NCBI GenBank assembly: GCA_026874595.1 | Contig: CM049317.1 | Location: 25,140,401 to 25,204,400 of the forward strand | DNA: 64,000 bases | Direction: 5' to 3' | Source: Sipunculus nudus | Lineage: Eukaryota > Annelida > Sipuncula > Golfingiida > Sipunculidae | Shown here: positions 1 to 11,391 of the stretch, piece by piece | Layout of the letters: each line of letters starts with the position of its first letter | Numbering within the stretch: position 1 is the stretch's first letter | The notes under the pieces: generated by a model | Seen by the model: only the letters and a program-made list of their open reading frames with translations | What the model was told of the DNA's origin: nothing | Database searches by the model: none | Made by a program: the position numbers and the translations under genes

Positions 1-539
1 TGAAAAATGTGATTAAGTAACCTGCTAAATTTGAACTTTTATAAAGATTTTATAATGTTCTAAATTACATATCTTCATTTTCTGAATTCTTTTTATAAAC
101 AACATAGATTCCAAAGCAATCCGGCTCCGTCAAAGTTATGACCGGTAATACTGATTTTTTCCAACAGACGTCACCACTAGTCCTCACCATGAATAATCTC
201 ATTCATTTTAATCTCGTAATAAGTGTTGTTATTGTTCAATGCTTATTGTTATTGTTCAATTGATTGCAAATAATTATTATATTTTATATGAACATTTAGA
301 CTATACAATTTTATACAATAAATCTGGGCCTACAAAGAGTATTTCCTCTGTGGTGTGCTTGATCTCCTATTATCGCCCAAAGGAGCGCCATGTCTGGGAG
401 AGAGTTCTTCTCACAGTTCATTTCTGATAAACCATCTTTTTATGGCCGCATCCCGAGTTTAGAAAAAAAGTCTGATTTTCCATTTTGAGTTTGTTTTTAA
501 GGCCGCGGCGATAAAAACAGGATTTACGCTATCTATTGT
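1..539. other. Non-coding, upstream TIMELESS intron
   Basis: AT-rich sequence with stop codons in all frames. No exon, repeat boundary or RNA gene was recognised. Because it precedes an internal TIMELESS exon it is most likely intronic. Confidence 0.5.
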
Positions 540-655
540 TCAGGCCTTTATGCAAAGGTTTATTTATATGTTGGACCGACTTGCCCAGTCAGGCAAGTAG
601 GAGCCATCCTTGGTTGCCCTATCACCATTTTCTGTGACTTTTACAAACCCAAGAC
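540..655. repeat. Fragment of the 'cttgcccagt-ggcaagt' MITE family
   Basis: Contains acttgcccagtcaggcaagta and ttgccctatcaccattttctg, which recur in the more complete copies at 6071-6490, 20051-20307 and 63215-63465. No terminal repeat is visible, so this is a degraded fragment just upstream of the first TIMELESS exon. Confidence 0.45.
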
Positions 656-701
656 AAGTGGTAAACAGGTAATGTGGATTCCTGTTGTTTTTCCTCTTCA
701 G

Positions 702-835
702 AGTGTACCTTAGGGACTTAGTGGAAGCGACCCACCTGTACATGAAGATGCTAGAGAACCAGAGTAAGGCCAGCGGTCACATGATGGTGCAGCGCAAGAA
801 AATCCGGAAACGCAAGAAGGTGGCCAAGAAATCAG
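702..835 (+). CDS. TIMELESS: TIMELESS/TIMEOUT internal exon (a), partial gene
   Basis: Internal exon bounded by a pyrimidine-rich acceptor (ttcctcttcag) and a CAG|GTATTT donor. It starts with one base finishing a split codon, then 44 codons, then one base of the next. The peptide contains LRDLVEATHLYMKMLE, which I recognise as the segment of animal TIMELESS where the human protein has a very similar DLVETTHLFLKMLE-type helix. It is followed by a strongly basic stretch (KKIRKRKKVAKK) at the exon end that could act as a nuclear localisation signal. TIMELESS partners TIPIN in the replication fork protection complex and, in animals, links to circadian timing. The helix plus basic patch and the next three exons make the family call strong. 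The preceding exon was not found in the first 700 bases. Confidence 0.88.
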
Positions 836-1151
836 GTATTTCAGGCTCCAGCTATGATGATAGAAATCCCTATTTTGGTCGCAGGACCAGGCAGCTTTTT
901 GTAAACTCTCATACCCAGGAGAGTGGCAGCCATATAAACAAAGCTCCCGAAGCAATTTTTTATGCTGACATGCGCTTGCCACGTGGAAATTACTGATAAT
1001 GACATTACTTTAGAGAGGTATTCCCTCCCCAGCACTCGCATTTAATATTGAACTACGGGTAACATATTTTTTACAATTCATTGGACTATAATTATTGATG
1101 TGTATCTGTATAGAAAACATTCAGCAAAGAGACACAAATATATAAATATCA

Positions 1152-1620
1152 TTAAAGGGGCCTAATCACCTGTCTGACCTTTATAAACTAAAGATAATCC
1201 CTTGGAGCTTTTATAAAAAATAGGCCAGAAAATGTGGATATCACTGCACACAGGCTGCTTGTTTTGGATATATCATCCTGTTTTTAATATGAAGGGGCCC
1301 GCCAAAATAATCAAAACAATTCCACAAAAGTATCTGGCAGCAAGTCAGACAAGCCAGAGCTTTGCAAATGAAGTTTTACAGCAAGTGATCTTTATACTTG
1401 TGCATACATGCAAGCTACCACCTCAGGTTACATGTTTTTCCCATTTGTCAACATTGTTGTGTTTACAAACATGTTGTTGATGAATAAATTCATACGTCCT
1501 TCACGAAGGCCTTATAAGAACTTTTTACCACCAAAATTACCCTCAGATCATTTATATATACACAGAGGAAGCCAGAAATCATGTAAGTTCTTTTATCAAA
1601 AGGTTGGTGAATGGGCACTA
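1152..1620. repeat. Dispersed repeat A, copy 1 (TIMELESS intron)
   Basis: Begins ttaaaggggcc and matches the copy at 8172-8634 along nearly its whole length: shared ttggagcttttataaaaa, ggccagaaaatgtggatatc, cagcaagtcaga and agccagaaatca blocks, in the same orientation. No terminal inverted repeat or poly-A tail is evident. Short ORFs inside are not conserved between the two copies. Confidence 0.85.
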
Positions 1621-2187
1621 ATAAGAATAGTGATTGAGTTACATATATATGCAGATACATATTTGTATACAATTAAACCAGTGCTGTTATCAAGATTACT
1701 ATTTTTACGGGGGAGTTTCACTGTATATCCATCTCACCTTTAATCTTCTTATATAGTGGCGCTGAAGAATTTCATGTTCTGCCCTTTCCTTCTGTACTCA
1801 TTTGTTTCTTTATTTATTTGGAGTTCAACCCAACTTCATCTGTTCCCAAATATCTTTTTATATAATCTGGTTTAAGGCTCTCTTACAACTCACTTGTAGT
1901 TTGGATTTTCTTCAGGGATGTGCTGCCACCTATCAGCAAACAAGTAAACTATGCCTCATGGACACAAAAATATTGCAATTGCAAAAGACAAAATATTTCA
2001 TGTTCAGTCTTCTTCAGTCATTTGTCATGAGTAATTAACAAGAAATATGATCAAATAAATAGCTTTTATGAGTTTGCTTTTTTGATATGTTTAAAGTTAA
2101 GTATATTACTTCCATCAAAATGAGGCAAAAACGCAGTTTGTTAGGTATAAAAATGACAACTTTTTTGGACACGTTTATCTCGTTCAG
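1621..2187. other. TIMELESS intron remainder
   Basis: AT-rich intronic sequence between repeat A and the second exon. Nothing else was recognised. Confidence 0.5.
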
Positions 2188-2347
2188 TGGAGGAGACTGC
2201 TGAGCCCCAGTTTACGGAGCAGGAACTTGAAGATCAGTGGGATGAAGTAAGCAGTGAGTTGTCGGCCATCTTTCAAGGACGAGGACAAATTCCTAACGAT
2301 GTTACACCGTTTGATGCAGCATCTGAAGTGGACGTTGATCAACAGAG
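2188..2347 (+). CDS. TIMELESS: TIMELESS/TIMEOUT internal exon (b), partial gene
   Basis: The exon follows acceptor cgttcag and ends at CAGAG|GTATGA. Its phase (two bases in, two bases out) joins exactly to the exons on either side. The 52 full codons hold an acidic, glutamine-rich segment, a tryptophan-containing helix (DQWDEVSSELSAIFQG) and the hallmark PFDAASEVDVDQQR. The PFDAASE...(E/D)QQR string is diagnostic of the mammalian-type TIMELESS (TIMEOUT) branch rather than of the insect-specific TIM paralogue; that is from knowledge of the family, not from an alignment run here. There are no stops or frameshifts. Confidence 0.93.
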
Positions 2348-2992
2348 GTATGAATTATCTTGATATTACTCATATATTTTGTGTTTTATGAAGCTTGCAA
2401 AATGAAATAATGTTGGCCTGCAAAATCCTCTGCTTCTGAAGATTATAGGGAAATGAAGAAAATTTAAGGGAAAAAGAAATCAACTTTAAAAAAATTCTTA
2501 CTGTTTTCCGGTCTTGTTTCTTTCGCATGCATATAATGCTAGTGGGTTTGTTAAGTGAGGTTTATATATTACCATTTGTTGAACCTTACTGTTACATACA
2601 CTATCAGGACCTTGGTTTTATCATTTATTTTGAATATACAAATCTTACTGACTAATGTCCATAATAGAGATGTACCATGATAGGGAGGCACTTCAAATTG
2701 AAGTTTTAGAGTATTTCTGATATTATGTGGCAGTATCCAGGATCCTATAATACTCTGGGAGACCAGAATATTACAACAAACAGGATTGAAACTACCTTTG
2801 GAATGGAGGTTGGCCTGTGTAAGACAAATCAATTAAAACCCAGTGAAATGTTATGTAAACTGTAAAGATTTACTTGCCTGTGTCAATCATGCCACACATT
2901 CGGCTTCATCTCGCCATGCTATGTATGACCCATGCCTTACAAAACGTTTTTTTATGCAAAAAACTTCATTTGCTTTTAACCAATACTTGCAG
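2348..2992. other. TIMELESS intron
   Basis: Intron flanked by GTATGA donor and acttgcag acceptor. No internal gene or repeat was recognised. Confidence 0.7.
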
Positions 2993-3073
2993 GGTTGATG
3001 CCATGTTGAAGATCCAGGATGCTCTGAGGGAAGAGAAGGCTGGAGAAGCTGTGGCCATGTTCAGGGCTGCAAG
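2993..3073 (+). CDS. TIMELESS: TIMELESS/TIMEOUT internal exon (c), partial gene
   Basis: Short 81-nt exon after acceptor acttgcag, ending at GCAAG|GTTGGT. One base completes the arginine split from the previous exon, then 26 codons encode VDAMLKIQDALREEKAGEAV and a MFRAAR-type end. Human TIMELESS has the matching pattern (arginine, hydrophobic-E/D-A-M-x-x-IQD, later LLRSAREVWPE) directly after its DAASE motif, so order and spacing agree with orthology. The last two bases make the first part of an arginine codon continued in the next exon. Confidence 0.92.
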
Positions 3074-3686
3074 GTTGGTTATTTTAAAGATTTCTATATC
3101 ATTGTTGCCAATAAATAAGAAAAAATAATCAAACAGTTTCTTCATGAAATTTCAAGGAAAAGGTGTCAACTGGATGTACTATTCTGTTATGTGAGTTTCG
3201 CTTTCTAATATGGTCAAAACCAAATACTTGTGAAAGATTTTAAAGGATATCAGAAGAAATATCAGATTTTTATATATATGAGATACATTGAACTCTTGAA
3301 GAATAGTAGGAATATCTTAATTGATCCTCTTTTATCCATTTGCCATTAAATTTTACCCTTTGGTTAACATTTATGATGAGTTGGTAGAGTTAAAAATATT
3401 CTTCAAGAATATTGTCCAAGATACTTCAACTGCATATCAAAGGGGTAGCTCATAAACCACAGCACCTTTACACAAGATAAATATCTATAGTATGTTTCTC
3501 CTCTGAAGATCATTCAGGTCAAGAAAGAAGAATGTAGAATTCCCAGGGTGAAAGGACAATATTAAATTGTAGTTCCATCATCACTCCCCAGATGGCAGCA
3601 GGGTGAGGTAATGCATTATCTTTCTTGTTTAACTTGGAATAACATTATAGGGATGTCTGAAAAATATCTATTCCGGTGTCTTGTAG
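3074..3686. other. TIMELESS intron
   Basis: Intron with GTTGGT donor and tcttgtag acceptor. It is AT-rich and no other feature was recognised. Confidence 0.7.
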
Positions 3687-3784
3687 AGAGGTTTGGCCAG
3701 AGAGAGATGAGTTTGGGAGTGCAAACATTTCACCAGAAGAGGAATTCATGGCTCTGAGAGAAATCTTCTATGCGAACCTGCCAC
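3687..3784 (+). CDS. TIMELESS: TIMELESS/TIMEOUT internal exon (d), last one recognised
   Basis: The exon follows acceptor tcttgtag and ends at CCAC|GTGAGT, a strong donor. It supplies 32 codons: EVWPERDEFGS, NISPEEEF and REIFYANLP. These parallel the human TIMELESS segment EVWPEGDVFGS...PEEE...LP. The exon ends one base into a codon, so at least one more coding exon must follow in an intact gene. In human TIMELESS this point is followed by an acidic run and then a long conserved helical region with an NHC motif; no such sequence was recognised anywhere in the remaining 60 kb. Either the next intron is very long or the gene is broken or misassembled here. Confidence 0.92.
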
Positions 3785-3914
3785 GTGAGTAAATGCATGC
3801 GGGTTTTTATTTTTCTTTGGATTAACTTGCATTAGCTGAGTGAGGGAGCAAGTCTGTATCTTCATATTTATGAACATATTTTCAAGAGATGGCTTAGATA
3901 TTTTTTCTTTCAGT

Positions 3915-4142
3915 TTCAAGGTCCCAACTATTAATGTCAAGGTGGTTTCTTCAATAACTGACCTTGCACTATATCTTAGAGGTCATGATTATGATGATAA
4001 TTGCTGAGTACATCCATTTTGCATTTTCATATCATCATGACCTTGACTTGAACCTTAACAGTCATGATGTGGTGAAATTGTTCACTTTCACATGACCTTG
4101 ACATTAACCCTCCAGGTCACAGCTATGATAATGCAAAAGAAA
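3915..4142. repeat. Diverged TGACCTTGAC-type repeat
   Basis: The motif (ca)tgaccttgac recurs several times (near 3956, 4038 and 4091) separated by related AT-rich spacer with 'ggtcatgattatgat' and 'ggtcacagctatgat'. It looks like an old, decayed tandem array of the sort common in mollusc genomes. Confidence 0.5.
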
Positions 4143-4145
4143 TCC

Positions 4146-5274
4146 TACTATTCTTAAAAGCTGAACTGTCAGAACTGTAATGGAGTTGGATTAAAGCTTG
4201 CACTTGCCTAATGGTAAACTTTCCTCGGGTTTTTCTTAGTTCTATTCTCTTGGTAATAAAATACATACCTTTATTCATGTGGACTGGATCATGCATGTAT
4301 GAAGTGTATGTCTATTTGATATCATGACAATGACAACATCTACCTGCCGGACGTCTGCAGCTGCTGTGTTTTCAGTATACAAACATCCAAAATCTTTGTT
4401 AATTTAATGAAGTTTGCAAGTTTTCATCATCAAATGAATAGAAGGCAGTGAAAGGTAAGTTGTTACAAACAGGCTTCAAAGTCAGTTGGTGGTGCTGACT
4501 TGAAGAATGTAAACACCTATTTGAATGTGCCTTTCTTGTCATTGCCTTGGTATGCAGTGCATTATATGTGTTGTTTGTGTTGGTAGTGTTTTCCTGCATT
4601 AAATTGCATATATGCCAACATTTGAAATTTCAACAGAGGTAGGCTGGGGTTGAGGATACCCAAGTCTCCTTAAGGGCTCTGGGCAGAGGAATATGTATAT
4701 TGATATAAAAGGGACCCCAAAGGTTCCATGGAGGACAGCTCCCCAGAACTGGAATGAATCCCTTAAATTCAGCTTATAATGAAAGCAATGTTTTAATATG
4801 TATAAATCATATGTTTGACAAATTTTCATTACAACATTTCACTTCGAAAACTGACCAAAAGCAATAACCATTTGTCTCTGAGATATCACTAAGAATACAG
4901 AAAACTTGTGATACCGATTAAAGGAAAACATTACGCCATGCTGCAGTGAAGTATCAGTAACCATTGAAACCTAAGGTATTCAAAAGATTCTGTAGGATGT
5001 GCAGTTAAAATTATTGCATCTTGGAAGCAGGGTAAGAAAAGCAGTAGGGATTGCTCCTAGAGGTGGAAGGCATAGTCACCTCAGAATCAGTAGGGTTTGC
5101 ATGTATGATTTTGTGCAAGATAGCTTCACAAAAGGTAAAACTTTTGGTTTCTTTAATTAATAGTGATTGTAATGAATGGATATTATCACTTAGAAAATAT
5201 TATATCAAATTTTCAAGATTTCTGTGTGAAGTTTGTAAAGGGAACAGTGATAGAATCATGTAATTTTTATACAC
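4146..5274. other. Non-coding stretch
   Basis: Short ORFs on both strands (for example at 4599-4829 minus) have no recognisable domain, no coding-like composition and no splice context. Nothing supported. Confidence 0.4.
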
Positions 5275-5277
5275 ACT

Positions 5278-5745
5278 TCTGCGACGGGACATATTATGGT
5301 TTACCCGACTGTCCCTTATCTTTAGTGTTGCCACGATAACTTACCAGGGCTTCGATGGATTTTCATGAAACTCACACTTACTACTTACCTATAGATTATC
5401 TCACACAAGTTCAATTAAAGGTGAAATCTACAAATATTTAATGAGGTCAGAGGTCAAGAGTCTACTTTGTGGTGTCGCCAGGATAACTTATCAGGAATAT
5501 GATGGGTTTTGATAAAACTCAAGAGAAACATTATCCAATATAATATCTCACTTAAGTTCGATTCCTGGCAAAATCCATTCATATTCAATGAGGTCAGACC
5601 CGTGATGACTAACAAAAAATCTTATTAGTATTTATGAAATTTATTATAAATATTAACCAATACAATTTCTGACCTGAATTTTATTCTCAGCAAAATTCAC
5701 ACATATTTAATGAGGTCAGAGGTCACAAGACAAGATGGGTGTACC
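5278..5745. repeat. Dispersed element with internal tandem subunits
   Basis: Opens with gcgacgggacatattatggttta. Then come diverged subunits sharing 'gccacgataacttaccagg' / 'gccaggataacttatcagg', 'gatggattttcatgaaactca' / 'gatgggttttgataaaactca' and 'tttaatgaggtcagaggtca', three times at about 130-150 bp spacing. The plan (GC-rich head plus tandem core) is that of abundant bivalve non-autonomous elements. Confidence 0.7.
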
Positions 5746-6070
5746 AGTATTATGCATGTTTGCGGTGCTCTTGTTGACAGATGTATCCCAAACGACAGGA
5801 CAGTCAAACATATTTAAATGAATGGACTGAAGGTTTAATGATAATAAAAGTTTACAGACTTCTATGTACAGTTTTTTATAGTTTTGTATTTTCTTGTCCA
5901 GCTGACATCTTTTTTTATCAGTTTATATTTCCATGTTTGTATTATAATGGCTTCAAATTTGATCATCATAGATGGTGCTGCCATCTATCAGCAGTCAAGG
6001 AATCTAATAGTTGAGAGGATCAGGTGTTAATTGTTATCAGTGATAAGCCTAACAAGGACTGTCTGGTGCA

Positions 6071-6490
6071 GGGGTCAACATTAACTTGTGAAAGTGCTTG
6101 GCCCAGTAGGGCAAGTAACATCTGGCTTATACATGCCATACACAAATGTTTATTCGTCCTAAAGTGATCACAAACACAAAATTGTTTTCCACATGATTGA
6201 TTTGCAACAATATACATGTTTGATTGTTAGTGTGTTCATAATATTTCTCTTCCGCATTTGTACAGATAAATATACAGGTAATTTAAGATAAAGATATAAC
6301 AATATGATTTCTTTTCTCCAAGAGAAAATGGGTGACTGAAGAAGTTTAGTTAATTTTTTCTGGCCCTTGTGCAAAAGGTTTGTTTGACCCCCACTCTGAC
6401 AAATTAGAGCCCACTTTTTATTTGCTCTGCCACTATTTTCTGGTACTTTTACTTGCCTTGGGCAATTGGGTCACCATTAATGCCAAGCCC
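6071..6490. mobile_element. hAT-like MITE with intact target-site duplication
   Basis: Bounded by an exact 9-bp direct repeat, TCTGGTGCA, at 6062-6070 and 6491-6499. Ends are GGGGTCAACATTAA and TTAATGCCAAGCCC, which are imperfect terminal inverted repeats. Related copies lie at 540, 20051 and 63215. No transposase ORF. The duplication length (8 bp plus one chance base) and GGG-type ends suggest hAT mobilisation; that assignment is inference. Confidence 0.8.
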
Positions 6491-6613
6491 TCTGGTGCAT
6501 ATAAGCAACTCATAATCTTCTGCTGCATGGACAGACTTAAACTTTTGTAGGTGGTCATATTTTCCTGTTTAGTGCAGTTAAAAAAAGTAACATAAGGCCA
6601 AAAAAAAAATTAA

Positions 6614-6923
6614 GGTTTGGTTCTCAGGCAATTTTTTATCAGAAATCAATGTGGGTGGGCTATTTATTTTTATTTTTTTTTTTGTTTCGATAAACATGTC
6701 ATATGATCAGGTAAAAGCATGATAATAACAGATTTTTTTTTGCTAAACAAGTAAAAGCACTACAAAACAAATGATACTCTATTGTATTGTATTAATATTA
6801 TATTCTTGTAAGAAATGTCCGAGGGGCTTGAGTTCAAAATTGGTTAAGTTTCTAAAAGTAAAATAAAAAAAAAATTGATGCTAGGGTTTTAAATTGATGC
6901 CGGCAGTGCCTGAGGAACATACC
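6614..6923. mobile_element. MITE with GGTTTGGTTCTCAGGCA termini, copy 1
   Basis: The left end ggtttggttctcaggca is mirrored at the right end by gtgcctgaggaacatacc. The interior shares 'gtgggtgggc', 'atgatcaggtaaaagcatga', 'aagtaaaagcacta' and 'ggcagtgcctgag' with the copy at 43193-43468. No coding capacity and no clear target-site duplication. Confidence 0.75.
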
Positions 6924-7264
6924 TTTTATTTTTTTGCCTAATGTAAACATTTTGATTAATTGGAATATATTACATTTGTTCTGCCAGTAATTAAGTGGCT
7001 AGTACTGCTGGTAAAAAAGATACCTTCACATGCATTAAAGTTTAATCATCTGTGAAAGTGAAATAGATCTAGATTTGGTGAAACATTGTTGATCTCTGTA
7101 GAACAGAAGGATACTGATTTTATGGATAAGGTAATGAAAAAACATTGCTCCACAGGCAAACAGACTTACTGTAAATAATTCTGAGTTCTACCTTAATGAG
7201 CAAATTTGTGAAATTTATGTCCTTCACTTGTGCCTATTGTTGTATTTAATGGTTGCCACTTCAA

Positions 7265-7637
7265 TGTGTTTAAGTTTTTATGTTTGCCTAAGGATGTCTC
7301 TGCATGTCATACTGGCACTGTTTTAGTTTTCATGGTGCCCTGTAGATGTCCCTACATGTCATAATTTTGGTTGTGAAATAGGACCAAAATTTGATAATTT
7401 TGTTTTGGAGCTGGTGAGCATTAATTTTTAAAACAGACACTCCAAAAGCACCCTCAACCAAGTTATGCATGAGAGCAATCAGTGACCCACATTTGAATGA
7501 AATTGGATAATATTTAGGAAAATTATTGCACGGAAACAAAAAACCTAACAGACATACATATTGAGAGACAGACAGACTAACAAACCCAAGTCAGTGTCCT
7601 ACCTTCTTTCCAAGGAAGTGGGGGACAAAAATTACTT
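7265..7637 (-). repeat. Dispersed element B, reverse-oriented copy
   Basis: Reverse complement of the element at 16663-17010: both carry a purine-rich head (ggggac), a gtctgtctgtc microsatellite, 'cctaaatattatccaat', 'attcaaatgtgggtcactgattg', 'ggagtgtctgt' and a tail with 'atgaaaactaaaaca'. The two small tail repeats around 7270-7340 are also shared. Non-coding and non-autonomous. Confidence 0.8.
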
Positions 7638-8171
7638 AAATCTATATTATAATTGATGGTTGACAGACTGGAGGTTTGTCACTGATCTTTTCTGTGACCA
7701 AGAGTATCACCTTAAGATAAGGAGTACCTAGGTTGATAGATGCAATAGTTTAGTCTTGTTACCCTGTGCAAAGCGGAGGGTATTGTTTTCAGTTGATTCT
7801 GTGTGTGTGTATCTGCCAGATATCTCAAGAATGATACTACATATTTGATTGGAATATGAATTATAGGTCAGGTGTGTAAAAGAATTTGAAGTGATTAAAT
7901 ATTTAAATCCCCTTATAAATAACTCTAGTGTAGGCATCATGTGGAATTTGGCTTCATTGTTCACTGTTGGGACTTCTAACATGGGCCCAAACGTCCATCT
8001 ATGGAACATGAATTGTGACATCACAGAGGGCAAAACTGTCACGCCACACAACATCACCTAGAAATTGGCAGTTAGTGAACATTCAGCATGGTCATGGATG
8101 ATGATTGTTTTGTATGATGAACGGCAGCAATATCACGATCCCAGGAGTGTTTTTCAAGACATATTTCCACT
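7638..8171. other. Non-coding stretch
   Basis: A 109-codon minus-strand ORF (7728-8057) shows no domain, signal peptide or splice context and uses AT-rich codons like the background. No supported feature. Confidence 0.35.
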
Positions 8172-8634
8172 TAAAGGGGCCCAATCACCTATCTGACCTT
8201 TATTAACTAAAGGTTATCCCTTGGAGCTTTTATAAAAATAGGCCAGAAAATGTGGATATCATCGCACACAGGCTGCTTGTTTTGTATATATCAACGTGTT
8301 TATAATACATTGGGGTTGAAAAAAATAAAAAAAAATCAACAGGGGCATCTGGCAGCAAGTCAGATAAGCCAGAGCTTTGCAAATGGCACTTTGCAACAAG
8401 TGACCTTTTTACATCTGCATATATGCAACCTTCCACATTAGGTTACCTGTTTTTCCTGTTTGTCAACATTTCTGTGTTTACAAACATGTTGTTGATAAAC
8501 AAGTTCAAACATCCTTCACATAGGCCTATTAAGAACTTTTCATAGCCAGATTTACCCTTAGATCACTAATTAATACACAGAAGAAGCCAGAAATCACATA
8601 CATGCTTTTTTCATAAGGTAGATGGATGGGCACC
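8172..8634. repeat. Dispersed repeat A, copy 2
   Basis: Second copy of the roughly 465-bp repeat seen in the TIMELESS intron, same orientation, with small indels (for example in an A-rich tract near 8320-8338). Local ORFs on both strands come from the repeat. Confidence 0.85.
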
Positions 8635-9587
8635 TTTAAAAATAAAGTTCCCATTAACAATATTGGTCAATGTCCAACATTATAGCATATGTTCTTGAGA
8701 TGTTTTCTGCGAGCAGTATCTTCTATGCAGAGTTAGTGTTCCCATATTAGAAGATATTTTTATTATCAGTTGCTTTTTAATTACAGTTGCTTTCGACTTC
8801 TAAAGGTAAAATGAGATTATAAACTCATTGGGATACGTTCTCTCATTGTGTTTGTTGTTCATCATTGAAGACGTACACTAAAATCAAGTATATTAATATA
8901 TCATAGCATGATTAATAAATGTCTAAATTAGTATCATTTTAATGACCAACACCACATTCCATCAAATGGGACAAACAACTGCATTGTCCATCAAAATCAC
9001 CAGATTCTGAGCACTGCCCAGACTAATCCACTGTCAAAAAACACAGGGTATATATTATACATTACACCAGGGAATTATGTTCCAGCTGACTGTGGACATA
9101 CTGGGGATGATTACATTAGAATATTATCAATAAGGAGTAAAGACTGAGTATATTACGTTGACCCATGGATGCTTTCCAAAATATTGTTATTAGGGCAGCT
9201 GGCAAGCTTGTATATAGTAAACAAATTAATAACTGTGATTGATGGAGTTTTACTTTTAATTCACTCAGGGTAGAATAGGGTGCTTGTATATATGCAGTTT
9301 GCTATTATTGTTTTATGCGGTGAAGATTGAAGAGTGATTCTGTGTTATAACAGACAATATTAAATTCTTAACAGCCTTCAGTGCTGTAAGTTTGAAACCA
9401 TTTCCAGTATATTCGAGTTTGCCAGTATAATGGTATCATAGTGATATTGTAAGTGTACTGACAGATAAATTAATAGATAGAGGATATGAATTGCAAGCAT
9501 TAGCATTTATATAATGAATTTACTTAAAAGCATATAATGTGTCACAGGTGATACAAACTGTACACACATTTTATATATGCAGTAAAA
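8635..9587. other. Non-coding AT-rich stretch
   Basis: No ORF, repeat end or RNA structure was recognised. Confidence 0.4.
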
Positions 9588-9757
9588 CCTCCTTTAATGC
9601 CTACCTTGGTTTAGGGAACACCTCCAAATAACGACCACTTGTTCACAGTCCCAATGTCTTTCATGCTCTATATTTTAGATCTCACCTACACGACCACCTT
9701 AAAAATATGACCACTTGATCAAGGTCCTGTTGGTGTTGGTGTTCAAGATTTAACTGT
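9588..9757. mobile_element. Tc1/pogo-like MITE ('cagtaaaacctc...gaccac' family)
   Basis: The left end gcagtaaaacctcc and right end tttaactgt are the decayed inverted termini of a family also at 23649, 31738 and 51050. The interior has the shared 'caaataacgaccacttgttcac' and 'gaccacttgatcaaggtcc' blocks. Confidence 0.65.
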
Positions 9758-9866
9758 CCAATAAATGATGTCAAGTAATCAAAAATACACATTAAGTTAC
9801 AATACTTCCATTGTTGAAAATTGAAGACATTCATTTGCATGAAAAATGTAATCTTCAGTGATCTTA

Positions 9867-11360
9867 TTAGCTCAGCTGACTATAAGTCATCTGAGCTATA
9901 GTCGTGGTCCATTGTCCGTCGTCCGTCCGTCTGTCCGTCCGTCCGTCCGTAGATGTGGCACGTTTTGAAACCGTAAGACCTAGGAATCCAAAATTCAGCA
10001 TAATGTTAGATGTCCCCAAGATCTCCTACCAAGCCGAAAACTGGGTCTTTGCCACTTCATTCCTTCGAGAAATTAAGGAAAAACCTCAATTTTTTATTAA
10101 AAACCTATTTTCACACTTCAGGACTGCCTAATATCAAAACCACTCATCTGTTTTTCCTCATATTTCCTATAAATAATCCTCTATATAATTCCAATGTACA
10201 TGCCAGAAATTAGGTCTGTATTATATAATTTAAAAAAGTTATGGGCCCAAACATAATGCATTTTGTAAATAATCAGGAAAGAAATTTTATCACTTAACAC
10301 AAAACTTGTTAAAGCTAAGCACTTTTTTCCAGTAATATTACTTTTTTTAATCAAAATTAAATTGTATACCCAAAATAAGATCAAAATCTTTTAAATTTTT
10401 TAAAATATTAGCAAAAATAAAAAATTGGTACCTTAAATTTTGCCCAACTTTGACCATTGCACGTTTTTTTTGCTGTAACTGCTGTGGATTTAATTTTTAC
10501 AGCATGTTTTTGTTAGCATTTCAACTGTTAACACCAAAAATTTGAAACCAGTTGATCAAAAATTGTAGATTTAAGTTTTCAAGCACCATGTCACATATTG
10601 CTAGTGTTATGCAGTTTGCTAGAGCTCAGCTCCCGAGCTTCAGCTCTAAGTTCCTTAAATTTGGCATACAGTTGGATTTCTCCAAAATCCCCTACCATGC
10701 CAAGAATTTGGTCACTAGGACTTAATTCCTTCGAGATATCAATGAAAAACTTCATTTTTCCATTAAAAACCCATTGTTACACTTTAAGACTGCCTCATAT
10801 CAAAACCACTGATCTGACTTTGATTATATATAATATACATATTTTTCTATACATTCGCTATGCACATGCCAGAAATGATGTCAGTATTGTGTATTTTTTT
10901 TTAAGTTATGGGCCCAAACATAATGCACTTTTTTAAAAATCAAGAAATATATTTACTCACCTTAGATGAGAATTGCTGAAGCTGGAGACTTTTTGTCAGG
11001 AATATAACTTTATTTAATCAAGATTCGATTGTTTACCCAAGATTAGATCTGAATTTTGCAAATTTTTCAAGTTATTAGCTTAAATAAAAAATCAATACCC
11101 TAAATTTTGTCCAACTTTGGCAATGGCATGTTTTTTTTCTGTAAGCACTGTTGATTTAATTTTCCCGGCATATATACATAAGGATTTAATCTTTTAAAAT
11201 CTGAAATTTCAAAGGAATTGATTGAAAAGAGTAGCTTTTATTCAAGTTTTCATACACCATGTCAAGTGTTGTTTACATCTAGCCCACCTACTTGCATTAT
11301 GTAACCCACCCCAGGCAGCTTGTCTTGGCTCAGCTGGGCCAATACTAGCAGGCTTCTTCT
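9867..11360. mobile_element. Composite dispersed element C, copy 1, with GTCC microsatellite head
   Basis: Starts at ttagctcagctgac, followed by a (GTCC)n-type microsatellite at about 9911-9950, then two diverged units of about 650 bp. Both units contain 'atgtccccaagatctcctacc' / 'atttctccaaaatcccctacc', 'cattaaaaaccca', 'atatcaaaaccactgatctg', 'gttatgggcccaaacataatg' and 'ttaaattttgcccaactttg'. The end lies near cttggctcagctggg. A tandem core behind a tetranucleotide microsatellite is the plan of bivalve pearl-type elements. The short ORFs here are repeat shadows. Confidence 0.75.
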
Positions 11361-11376
11361 CTGCCCTGCTCACCCT

Positions 11377-11391
11377 CCCCCCCCCCCCCCC
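11377..11391 (+). repeat. (C)15 homopolymer
   Basis: Fifteen consecutive C immediately beyond the first composite element. Confidence 0.9.
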
